DNA of 31,468 bases. It comes from CAZQRW01 sp964596115. GTDB taxonomy: Bacteria; Hydrothermota; UBA3072; B12-G15. The translations under genes and the position numbers were made by a program. Location: contig CAZQRW010000022.1 in NCBI GenBank assembly GCA_964596115.1, positions 1 through 31,468 of the forward strand, given 5' to 3'. Shown here piece after piece: positions 1-6,830 of the stretch. The stretch's first letter is position 1; every line of letters begins with the position of its first letter. Below the pieces are notes generated by a model, which saw only the letters and a list, made by a program, of their open reading frames with translations, did not search any database and had not been told where the DNA came from.

Positions 1-58
1 AATATAAATGAAGCAATGAATACCCTTTCGTGTGGATCCTTATATGAGGCAATAAATA

Positions 59-131
59 TGCGCCACGAGGGACTCGAACCCCCAACCCGCGGATTAAGAG
101 TCCGCTGCTCTACCAATTGAGCCAGTGGCGC
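59..131 (-). tRNA. tRNA-Lys (anticodon CTT)
   Basis: Read on the minus strand, the acceptor strands GCGCCAC (131-125) and GTGGCGC (66-60) pair fully. The anticodon arm is GCGGA-CTCTTAA-TCCGC, giving anticodon CTT. The T arm carries GGTTCGAGTCC. The discriminator base is A at 59 and no CCA is encoded, so the CCA end must be added enzymatically. It is the last gene of a four-tRNA cluster following rdgB. Confidence 0.97.
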
Positions 132-137
132 ATTTCG

Positions 138-212
138 GGTGAGCGAGGGGAATTGAACCCCCAACCCCTGGAGCCACAGTCCAGTGCTCTGACCTATTGA
201 GCTACGCTCACC
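138..212 (-). tRNA. tRNA-His (anticodon GTG)
   Basis: The anticodon arm CTGGA-CTGTGGC-TCCAG gives anticodon GTG. Counting the first base (212) as the extra G(-1) typical of tRNA-His, it pairs with a C at the discriminator position (138), and the acceptor stem continues with seven pairs. The T arm has GGTTCAATTCC. CCA is not encoded. It lies 6 nt from tRNA-Lys and 11 nt from tRNA-Arg. Confidence 0.96.
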
Positions 213-223
213 ATCATTTTCTA

Positions 224-297
224 CGCGCCTGGAGGGACTCGAACCCCCAACCAGCGGATTAGAAATCCGCTGCTCTATCCTATTGAGCTACAGGCGC
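224..297 (-). tRNA. tRNA-Arg (anticodon TCT)
   Basis: Acceptor strands GCGCCTG (297-291) and CAGGCGC (231-225) pair. The anticodon arm GCGGA-TTTCTAA-TCCGC gives anticodon TCT, which reads AGA/AGG, the common arginine codons in this AT-rich genome. The discriminator is G at 224 and no CCA is encoded. Confidence 0.96.
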
Positions 298-302
298 ATT
301 TT

Positions 303-377
303 TCGGGGCGAGTGGATTTGAACCACCGACTTCCTGCTCCCAAGGCAGGCGCGCTAACCGAGCTGCGCTACGCCCCG
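303..377 (-). tRNA. tRNA-Pro (anticodon TGG), overlapping the rdgB stop
   Basis: Acceptor strands CGGGGCG (377-371) and CGCCCCG (310-304) pair; the anticodon arm CCTGC-CTTGGGA-GCAGG gives anticodon TGG; the discriminator is A at 303. Its first 24 nt (377-354) are also the last eight codons of rdgB, including the stop: TAG is formed by the GGTTAG of the D loop. It is first in the tRNA cluster, so the tRNAs are probably cut out of an rdgB-tRNA read-through transcript or driven by a promoter inside rdgB that I cannot identify. Confidence 0.96.
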
Positions 378-947
378 TAAATACTCAATCAACTTTCTCA
401 GTGCCCTTCCTCTATGGCTGACAAGATCTTTTTCAACCATTCCCATTTCCCCAAAGGTTTTAGCGAACCCACTGGGCATAAAGATAGCATCATAACCGAA
501 CCCACTTTCACCCCTTTCTTCTGTTACTATAACACCCTCTACGACGCCTTCAAAAGTATCTATCTTACCTTCAGGGGAAATCAGGGCAACAACAGTTTTA
601 AAACGGGCCCTTCTATCCTTTTTTCCCTCAAGTTCTCGAAGTAATTTCTGCCTATTCTCCCTATATCCACCACCGCTATATCGAGAGGAAAGAACGCCTG
701 GTCTCATTTGAAGCGAATAAACCTCAAGTCCTGTGTCATCGGCAATCGTCCAATCTTTAACCTGGTCAAATAACACCTTCGCTTTCTTAATAGCATTATA
801 CTTAAGTGTTTTCCTGTCCTCTAATATATTTATATTTTTTGATAGGTCAAGGGTTGAAAATAATTCAACTTTGAAAGCATTTTCGCGAAAAATCCTTTTA
901 ACTTCCTTTAATTTATCTCTGTTCTGTGTTGATACCCAGAGCTTCAT
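354..947 (-). CDS. rdgB: RdgB/HAM1 non-canonical purine NTP pyrophosphatase
   Basis: This enzyme hydrolyses XTP/dITP to the monophosphate plus pyrophosphate and keeps deaminated purines out of DNA and RNA. Family hallmarks are in order: an N-terminal STQNRDKLKEV nucleotide-binding segment, DDTGLEV with the acidic metal/catalytic residues, SGFGYDAIF, and C-terminal SHRGRAL. At 197 aa it is of normal size. The start at 947 overlaps the stop of the upstream SPOR gene as ATGA, so translation is probably coupled. The family normally ends about where EYLRG falls here; the last seven residues are encoded by the start of tRNA-Pro, and the TAG stop lies in that tRNA's D loop. The gene belongs to the minus-strand operon that begins near 4024. 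Confidence 0.95.
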   Translation of the reverse strand: MKLWVSTQNRDKLKEVKRIFRENAFKVELFSTLDLSKNINILEDRKTLKYNAIKKAKVLFDQVKDWTIADDTGLEVYSLQMRPGVLSSRYSGGGYRENRQKLLRELEGKKDRRARFKTVVALISPEGKIDTFEGVVEGVIVTEERGESGFGYDAIFMPSGFAKTFGEMGMVEKDLVSHRGRALRKLIEYLRGVAQLG

Positions 948-1423
948 TTAGAAATCTTGGATTCAACTACAAATGCGTCATCAAAGCCCAAATTCCAAAC
1001 CTTTAGCTTAAACTTTTCAGCATCATCCTTCGTCAAAAAATCACCTACTCTAACCTTATAAAAGGGAGAAACATACTGAACGTAAACATTTTCAGTAAAA
1101 TTCTGCCTCAGTTGAGCCGCAAATTGATTAGCCAATTCCTTATTTGAGAATGCACCAAGCTGGACTCTATATCCGTATTTTGATTCTTCTGGCATTTCTT
1201 TAATAGTTTCTGCTGCCGTTGTCTCTGCAGGCATAGTTTCTTGTGCCAAAGTAGACTCCTGATTGATAGCCTGGCCAGTAGTATCTTCAGTAACTGTAAG
1301 CCCCTGCGTACCTGTTTCCTCAACAAAAACAGGCTCCTCTGATGTACTTGTAGTAGGCCTTGTCTGTTTTACACAGGACAGAGTAAAAAACATAAACACA
1401 GCAATCATTAAAAACTTTTTCAT
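944..1423 (-). CDS. SPOR-domain lipoprotein
   Basis: This 159-aa envelope protein has a hydrophobic N-terminal signal ending in TLSC, a near-canonical lipobox that would leave a lipidated Cys at residue 17. A low-complexity Thr/Glu-rich linker (about residues 20-80) follows, then a C-terminal SPOR domain (about 83-157) beginning YGYRVQLGAFSNKELA and containing YKVRVGDF. SPOR domains bind denuded peptidoglycan glycan strands, usually at division sites, so a role in septal wall biology is likely. AGGAGG lies 7 nt before the ATG. It follows manC by 12 nt and overlaps rdgB by 4 nt. Its exact partner is unknown; it could resemble RlpA-, DedD- or FtsN-type proteins in function. Confidence 0.88.
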   Translation of the reverse strand: MKKFLMIAVFMFFTLSCVKQTRPTTSTSEEPVFVEETGTQGLTVTEDTTGQAINQESTLAQETMPAETTAAETIKEMPEESKYGYRVQLGAFSNKELANQFAAQLRQNFTENVYVQYVSPFYKVRVGDFLTKDDAEKFKLKVWNLGFDDAFVVESKISK

Positions 1424-1435
1424 AAATCCTCCTTT

Positions 1436-2464
1436 TTATAGATATTTTTCCATAACTTCCTTCAAAAATCTTCTTAAATCTTGTGCCCTCGCCTTTGGCA
1501 AAACCAATGTGGCATCCTCTGTATGAACAATAATATAATCGTTTAAACCTTCTGCAAGTATAACTCCATCCTGAGAAAATAATATACAATTATTATTATT
1601 TATATTCAAAACATCTCCTTTTGCAACGTTTCCTCTCGCATCTTTATCAAATATCCTCTCCAGGGATGTCCATGTCCCAATATCATCCCAGGAAAAATCA
1701 GCTACAATCATAGCCACATTCTTACTTCTCTCCATAACGCCATAATCAATTGAAATAGGTTGACCTATAGAGTAAAAAGCCATTATATTTTCTTTATTAA
1801 AATTTTTAATAAGATTGTCAATTGCTTTTACAAGGTGGGGCTGATACGTTTTTACCTCATTTATTATCTTTTTTACCTTCCAAAGAAAAATTCCACTATT
1901 CCAGAAAAAAGTACCACTTTTTATAAACTCTGCTGCCTTCTTTAGATTGGGTTTTTCTGTGAACCTTTTTACATTGTATATATTATCTTCTAATTTTTCG
2001 CCAATCTCAATATAACCGTAACCTGTTTCTGGCCTTGTTGGTTTAATCCCAAATGTGACAAGTGTATCATCATTAACGGCACTCAATCCTTTGTCTATAA
2101 CATTTGCGAATTTCTTTACATCTCCAACAAAGTGATCGGAAGGTACTGTGATCATACTCCCTTCCGAGTCCATTAAGTAGATAACAATTGCGGATAGTGT
2201 TATCGCATATAATGTATTCATTCCAAAAGGTTCAAGAATCAATTTCTCTTCTGGAATGCCAATATCTATAAATCTTTTCTTGAGACTATCTGTTGTGACC
2301 ACGTATATTCTTTCTTTGTCAATAATTTTCTCAAGTCTCTTAATAGTCTCGAGCACAAGGGGATCTTTACTGACTAGTTGTAGAAATTGCTTTGGCTTTT
2401 CCCTCCTTGATAGAGGCCAAAATCTTTCTCCCCTTCCACCAGCCATAATTACAGCATAGTTCAT
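1436..2464 (-). CDS. manC: Mannose-1-phosphate guanylyltransferase
   Basis: It converts mannose-1-phosphate and GTP to GDP-mannose, a sugar donor for envelope glycans. The N-terminal pyrophosphorylase signature is intact (MAGGRGERFWPLSRREKPKQ), followed by TVPSDHF and the TEKP and FFWNSGIF segments typical of GMPs. At 342 aa it is the short form without the C-terminal cupin isomerase domain. I start it at 2464 rather than 57 nt upstream because that ATG overlaps the preceding stop codon as ATGA and places MNYAVIMAGG at the N-terminus, as in the family. A Dpm1-like mannosyltransferase at 27114-27830 is a plausible consumer of the product. Confidence 0.93.
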   Translation of the reverse strand: MNYAVIMAGGRGERFWPLSRREKPKQFLQLVSKDPLVLETIKRLEKIIDKERIYVVTTDSLKKRFIDIGIPEEKLILEPFGMNTLYAITLSAIVIYLMDSEGSMITVPSDHFVGDVKKFANVIDKGLSAVNDDTLVTFGIKPTRPETGYGYIEIGEKLEDNIYNVKRFTEKPNLKKAAEFIKSGTFFWNSGIFLWKVKKIINEVKTYQPHLVKAIDNLIKNFNKENIMAFYSIGQPISIDYGVMERSKNVAMIVADFSWDDIGTWTSLERIFDKDARGNVAKGDVLNINNNNCILFSQDGVILAEGLNDYIIVHTEDATLVLPKARAQDLRRFLKEVMEKYL

Positions 2465-3372
2465 TTTAACCTCACTTTTAAAATTGAAGCAATTAAGGGA
2501 AATAGTATTTCTTCCCTGCATACAAAAAAATAACCTTTTTTTACAGGTCTACTTACAACATTTTCCAACTCCCTATACTGTAAATTCATATCTATAACTC
2601 CTGATATAAGATCAATATCACCATAAAGATTTCTTGCAAGGTTTACTGCTTTTAAAAATACCTCTGGTACAACTACTGCAGAGCCCATATGCAGTACTAC
2701 ACCCTTTTCCATTTTACCAATAAACCATACCAACCTCTTGAAATCTCTCATCCCTGTTTCACCTATTGCAGCCCCAGAAGCCTCTGGATGTTGGTTAATA
2801 ATATCTGTTCCTATACAAGGATGAACAAAAACAGGAATACCAAATTTATACGCAGATGCAAGCACAGAGTACTCCGCATATTTACCCTTTGTAAATTCTT
2901 TCCCAAATGATTCCCCCAGTCCAGTTTTTTCATTATAACCTTTTAATATAAACTCGTTCATTTTTTTACCTGTTTCTTCTGCCATACCAAATAAGCCGTT
3001 CCTCAAATATTTCGCAACATCCTCTGATGTTCTTCCAAAAAATGCTATTTCAAAATCGTGAATAGCAAATGCACTATTTATAGATAATCCATCTATTATC
3101 CCCGCTGTCATTAAATCTATCATAATTGGATTTAGGCCAAGTTTTACAGGATGGGCACCACTATTCAACAAAAGTTTTCCTCCTGATTTTTTTCTCTCAA
3201 TAATCTGTTCGATAAATTCTTTTAAATCCTTTGCAGAGAGTATAGACGGGAGCGATGATAGAAATTGTCCCATATCCCCCTCAAATGGCCTACCAAATTC
3301 TTTAATATTGACTTTTGAATCCCTCTCTTTTATTTTAATTCTCCTTAAATTATTAAAGTCGGCCTCTTTCAC
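2461..3372 (-). CDS. Conserved protein of unknown function, distantly deoxyhypusine-synthase-like
   Basis: This 303-aa protein belongs to a family I recognise from many bacteria but cannot assign a reaction. Conserved-looking blocks are SGAHPVKLGLNPIMIDLM (about residue 70), AIHDFEIAFFGRTSEDV, LFGMAEETGKKMNE, FVHPCIGTDIINQHPEASG and LHMGSAVVVPEVFLKAVNLA. Such proteins are sometimes annotated as deoxyhypusine synthase-like; the GxHxxKxGL block faintly recalls the active-site lysine loop of that family, but it sits near the N-terminus and not near the C-terminus. The start is GTG at 3372 with GGAGAG upstream, overlapping the preceding gene by 20 nt. It is coupled by ATGA to manC, which hints at an envelope or nucleotide-sugar context, but no function should be assumed. 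Confidence 0.6.
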   Translation of the reverse strand: MKEADFNNLRRIKIKERDSKVNIKEFGRPFEGDMGQFLSSLPSILSAKDLKEFIEQIIERKKSGGKLLLNSGAHPVKLGLNPIMIDLMTAGIIDGLSINSAFAIHDFEIAFFGRTSEDVAKYLRNGLFGMAEETGKKMNEFILKGYNEKTGLGESFGKEFTKGKYAEYSVLASAYKFGIPVFVHPCIGTDIINQHPEASGAAIGETGMRDFKRLVWFIGKMEKGVVLHMGSAVVVPEVFLKAVNLARNLYGDIDLISGVIDMNLQYRELENVVSRPVKKGYFFVCREEILFPLIASILKVRLK

Positions 3373-4024
3373 CTTTTCTCTCCTTTAATACAAAATTAAT
3401 GCTGCCAAAATAGAGCTTTGATTTAATCATAACTGGCACTCTTTCTTTGTCATCCGATAAATATATAAACAGTCCCCCTTCTTCACCAAAGATTTTTTCC
3501 CCTTTGACGATAGGCTTTAAAACATAGGTTTTAAATCTACCTGCAGGAACTGAAATTTCTAATGTATTAACAACTGGGACTTCCATAATATTAGGTTTGC
3601 CTCCGGTATGGACGGGAATCCTTAACGTATCGCCAACTTTTATGTTTAACCTTCTTATGTAGTAAAGCGCGGAAAGAATGTCCCTGTATCTCTTATCTGT
3701 ATCATATCTCCTATGATCTGAATAAACTATAGAATCGTCATAATAATCAACTGTTATTTCTTTTTTAAATTTACCCTCCTCGATATGTGTAAAAAATCTT
3801 AATGGGGTTAAATCAGAAGACCTTGCAAAAGAAACATACTTGTCATTAACCTTATAAAAATAAGAGAAAAGACCCTTTGTTTTTTCTATAGAGGTAATTA
3901 CGAAGATACTCTCACCCCTAAAGACAGATGGTCCCTCCGAAGTTAGAGTCGCCTCTCCGACCTTAAATGGACCAAATCTGCCATCGAACACCAGGACTTC
4001 ACAAAATACTATCATTAAAACCAT
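3353..4024 (-). CDS. Secreted DUF3108-type protein, leaderless start
   Basis: A 223-aa protein with a short hydrophobic N-terminus (MVLMIVFCEVLVF) and a beta-rich body. Segments such as VGEATL, FSYFYKVNDKYVSF, DILSALYYIRRLNIKVGDTLRIPV, GRFKTYVLKPIVKGEKIF and GGLFIYLSDDKERVPVMIKSKLYFGSI match the pattern of DUF3108 periplasmic proteins. I start it at 4024 because a TTGCAA-N17-TATAAT promoter ends 6 nt before this ATG; the longer reading frame starting at 4063 would begin upstream of the -10 box. No Shine-Dalgarno is present, so the mRNA is probably leaderless. It heads the operon that runs down to rdgB and the tRNAs. Its molecular function is unknown. Confidence 0.75.
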   Translation of the reverse strand: MVLMIVFCEVLVFDGRFGPFKVGEATLTSEGPSVFRGESIFVITSIEKTKGLFSYFYKVNDKYVSFARSSDLTPLRFFTHIEEGKFKKEITVDYYDDSIVYSDHRRYDTDKRYRDILSALYYIRRLNIKVGDTLRIPVHTGGKPNIMEVPVVNTLEISVPAGRFKTYVLKPIVKGEKIFGEEGGLFIYLSDDKERVPVMIKSKLYFGSINFVLKERKGERGRL

Positions 4025-4030
4025 ATACTC

Positions 4031-4059
4031 ATTATACTGGAGCGTCATCAACTTTGCAA
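4031..4059 (-). promoter_or_regulatory. Promoter of the DUF3108-manC-rdgB operon
   Basis: On the minus strand, TTGCAA (4059-4054), a 17-nt spacer and TATAAT (4036-4031) are followed 6 nt later by the ATG at 4024. The predicted start of transcription falls on or within a base of the start codon. Confidence 0.75.
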
Positions 4060-4067
4060 GCAAAAAA

Positions 4068-4095
4068 TTGACATCCTATAAATTCTTAGTATAAT
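4068..4095 (+). promoter_or_regulatory. nrdR promoter
   Basis: Consensus TTGACA (4068-4073), a 16-nt spacer and consensus TATAAT (4090-4095) are followed by only 6 nt before the nrdR ATG at 4102. The predicted transcript is leaderless. It is back to back with the divergent promoter at 4031-4059; the two -35 boxes are 8 nt apart. Confidence 0.85.
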
Positions 4096-4101
4096 TCCTT
4101 T

Positions 4102-4545
4102 ATGAAATGTCCTTATTGTGGTGCAGATAATGACAGGGTTATAGACACAAGAATTATCAAGGAAGGAGAAGCTGTAAGAAGAAGGAGAGAGTGTCTCTCT
4201 TGCGGAAAGAGATTTACAACCTACGAATACGTTGAAAAAACCCCTATTTATGTAATAAAGAAAGACGGAACAAGAGAGGCATTTGAAAGACAAAAACTTC
4301 TTCAAGGAGTTTTAACAGCCTGTCACAAAAGGCCTATATCACGGGAGAAAATCGAAAAACTTGTAGATGAAGTAATAGCTGTTATATCCGATCTTTCAAA
4401 GGCAGAAATCAAAAGTAGGTTTATCGGTGAAGAGGTTATGAAAAGATTAAAGGAAATTGATGAAATTTCCTATGTGCGGTTTGCCTCAGTTTATAGGGAA
4501 TTTAAAGACAAAGAAGAATTTTTAAAGGAATTAAAGAAACTTTAG
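4102..4545 (+). CDS. nrdR: Transcriptional repressor NrdR
   Basis: NrdR represses ribonucleotide reductase genes in response to ATP/dATP. The N-terminal zinc ribbon has C3-x2-C6 and C31-x2-C34 (MKCPYCGA and ECLSCGKRF), followed by an ATP-cone domain starting YVIKKDGTREAFERQKLLQG. At 147 aa it has the normal family length. The start codon lies 6 nt after a consensus -10 box and lacks a Shine-Dalgarno sequence, so it is probably translated from a leaderless mRNA. It is first in a plus-strand operon with a membrane permease, a DNA glycosylase and a FAH-family enzyme. I see no ribonucleotide reductase gene in the window. Confidence 0.96.
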   Translation: MKCPYCGADNDRVIDTRIIKEGEAVRRRRECLSCGKRFTTYEYVEKTPIYVIKKDGTREAFERQKLLQGVLTACHKRPISREKIEKLVDEVIAVISDLSKAEIKSRFIGEEVMKRLKEIDEISYVRFASVYREFKDKEEFLKELKKL

Positions 4546-4547
4546 AA

Positions 4548-6188
4548 TTGATTAAACTATTTCTTCCCATTTGGGGAAAAAGAATTAAAAGCTTCTTTAA
4601 AAGAGAAAGTAATTTTAAAATTGCTGTATATTTTTTTACTATTATAATATTTTTTATCGGTATTTTTCTATTTTTTCTAAAACTTTTTTCATTTTTGAAT
4701 AAGGTAGAACTAATAGGGCCCGTTATAAGTGGGAAAATACTTTCTTATTCTTTTTTTATTTTTTTGTTCCTCCTATTAATAAGTAATTCAATTACTGCGT
4801 TATCAACATTTTTTAAATCAAGGGAAGTGGAGTTTCTTATGAGTTTACCTGCAGAGCCATCAGATATTTTTTCCATAGAACTTATCAGTACAACATTCTA
4901 CAGTTCCTGGGCTACCCTTATAGGCGCAATACCTATAACACTTGCATATATTCTTGTGTTTTCAAGATCCTTTCTTTCCATACTTTTTTTAATTCCTTTC
5001 TTTCTCTTTCTAATAATTCCTTCATTCACAGGCGTATTACTACTCCTATTACTCAAAAGGTTTAATCCACAGTTAACAGTCAAACAATTGGGGATTACTC
5101 TCGGAATATTAGTTATAATTTTAATAGGTCTCTATATAAAAACGAATCCATATTCCTTCAATTTTCCTGATTTTAAAAGTCTTGAAGCAGTAAATAAATT
5201 TGTGGATGGTTTCAGATTAACAAATCCTTATTTTCCAAATGAGTGGTTTTTTAATTCTCTTCAAGGACTGATAAATCGGCAATTCTGGATTTTTTCCAAA
5301 TATTCACTTTTGCTGCTCCTCGGCTCTGTATTACTTACTATTTCTCTGTACTTTGCCGTCATATCATGGTATAGGTCATTATGGCTATTATCCGAAACTG
5401 GAAAAAGAAAAACAAAAATCAAAGCAAGTCTCCTCCTGAAACAGCCAACACAATGTTATAATATTATATCAAAAGATACAAAAATATTTTTCAGGAATCC
5501 CCAGCAATGGGTTCAATTCCTTATTATTATCTCACTTCTTGTTTTTTATGTAATTTCTTTGAGAAGAACACCTTTGTTTGTACATGATCCATTCTGGTTA
5601 ACCATAATTGCACTTGTAAATACTGGCTTTGTAGGTTATATATCTGCAACACTTTCTTTAAGGTTTGTATTCCCTTCAATTAGTCTCGAAGGCTCAAAGT
5701 GGTGGATATTACGTTCATCTCCCCTATCGCCCAATTTAATTCTAACTTCAAAGATCGTTCTATTTGCGCTTTTTAATTCAATTGTGTCTATTTTTGTAGT
5801 AGGTCTTTCAAACATGCGATTAACAGGAGATCCGATCATAACCTTTATTTCTATAATTATTGCCATTTGTTTTTCTATAACTACTGTCATCCTCTCCGCT
5901 TCCCTGGGAACAATTTTTGCTGATTTTAATGAACAAAATCCTGCAAAGATTGCTTCTAGCGCAGGAGGCCTGATATCAGCAATAGCCTCATTAATGTACA
6001 TAGCAATATCCCTTTTTATATTCTTTCATCCGTTATCTTTGTATATACAAAGCTTCCTTCAGGGAAAACAAATAGATGTTCTTTATATACTAAGTTTGCC
6101 AATGTTAACATTCTTAATCTTCACTGTTGCGACTGCAATTATTCCATTCAGAATAGCAATAAGAAAAGTAAGGATTATTGAAACATGA
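4548..6188 (+). CDS. ABC-2-type exporter permease, multi-pass membrane protein
   Basis: A 546-aa protein with about a dozen hydrophobic segments. The motif REVEFLMSLPAEPSDIF (about residue 100) and the later KWWILRSSPLSPNLILTSK are the membrane-proximal coupling loops seen in large two-half ABC exporter permeases, and DTKIFFRNPQQWVQFLIII opens the second half. It therefore probably works with a separate ATPase, which is not adjacent and not in this window. The only start near the preceding stop is TTG at 4548, 2 nt after nrdR ends, so translation is likely coupled. The gene overlaps the next one by 4 nt. The substrate is unknown. Confidence 0.75.
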   Translation: MIKLFLPIWGKRIKSFFKRESNFKIAVYFFTIIIFFIGIFLFFLKLFSFLNKVELIGPVISGKILSYSFFIFLFLLLISNSITALSTFFKSREVEFLMSLPAEPSDIFSIELISTTFYSSWATLIGAIPITLAYILVFSRSFLSILFLIPFFLFLIIPSFTGVLLLLLLKRFNPQLTVKQLGITLGILVIILIGLYIKTNPYSFNFPDFKSLEAVNKFVDGFRLTNPYFPNEWFFNSLQGLINRQFWIFSKYSLLLLLGSVLLTISLYFAVISWYRSLWLLSETGKRKTKIKASLLLKQPTQCYNIISKDTKIFFRNPQQWVQFLIIISLLVFYVISLRRTPLFVHDPFWLTIIALVNTGFVGYISATLSLRFVFPSISLEGSKWWILRSSPLSPNLILTSKIVLFALFNSIVSIFVVGLSNMRLTGDPIITFISIIIAICFSITTVILSASLGTIFADFNEQNPAKIASSAGGLISAIASLMYIAISLFIFFHPLSLYIQSFLQGKQIDVLYILSLPMLTFLIFTVATAIIPFRIAIRKVRIIET

Positions 6189-6820
6189 ATAAAATTATTA
6201 AAATCTATACAACCTTGTATAAGTCTTTTGGACCTCAGCATTGGTGGCCTGGGGAAACGCCCTTTGAAATTATGATAGGCGCCATTCTTACACAGAATAC
6301 AAACTGGAAAAATGTAGAAAAAGCAATATCAAACATTAAGAACAAGGATTTACTCGACCCATTCAAACTCAACTCCATCAGCAATAACGAATTGCAAACA
6401 TTGATAAAACCTTCTGGATTCTACAGATTAAAGGCAAAAAGACTGAAAAATTTTTTAGAATATTTTATAAAAGATTTTAATGGAAGCATAGAAAATATGA
6501 AAAAACTTGATAGAGACAAATTAAGGGATTATCTGTTATCCATCAAAGGAATAGGTAAAGAAACTGCTGATTCCATTATCCTATATGCCTTAAGCAAGGC
6601 AATATTCGTCGTTGATACATATACACAAAGAATTCTCTCCCGTCATAACCTGATAAAATTAGGTGAAGATTATGAGCTTATTCAATCAATCTTTCATAAT
6701 ACCCTACCTGAGAATGTTAAACTTTTTAATGAGTATCATGCATTACTTGTAAAGATTGGAAAGGAATTTTGCTTCAAAAATTCTCCCTTGTGTGACAAAT
6801 GCCCTTTAAAACATTTATAA
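6185..6820 (+). CDS. Endonuclease III-related DNA glycosylase (COG2231/MagIII-like)
   Basis: A 211-aa HhH-GPD protein, probably excising damaged bases such as alkylated purines. It has LTQNTNWKNVEKAI, the helix-hairpin-helix GIGKETAD (residues 122-129) and the catalytic-type aspartate in VVDTYTQRI (D144). The residue matching the catalytic lysine of endonuclease III is Glu126, which argues against lyase activity and fits the MagIII-like group. The C-terminal cluster motif has only three cysteines (C196, C203, C206) with the spacing of a 4Fe-4S loop; the stop codon occupies exactly the place of the fourth. Whether a cluster forms is therefore doubtful. The start overlaps the upstream permease stop by 4 nt. 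Confidence 0.85.
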   Translation: MNKIIKIYTTLYKSFGPQHWWPGETPFEIMIGAILTQNTNWKNVEKAISNIKNKDLLDPFKLNSISNNELQTLIKPSGFYRLKAKRLKNFLEYFIKDFNGSIENMKKLDRDKLRDYLLSIKGIGKETADSIILYALSKAIFVVDTYTQRILSRHNLIKLGEDYELIQSIFHNTLPENVKLFNEYHALLVKIGKEFCFKNSPLCDKCPLKHL

Positions 6821-6830
6821 AGGAGGTAAT

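Noticed and set aside
2465..2521. N-terminal extension of the mannose-1-phosphate guanylyltransferase
   Set aside because: It lies within the upstream gene, and the family begins at MNYAVIMAGG, whose ATG overlaps the upstream stop.
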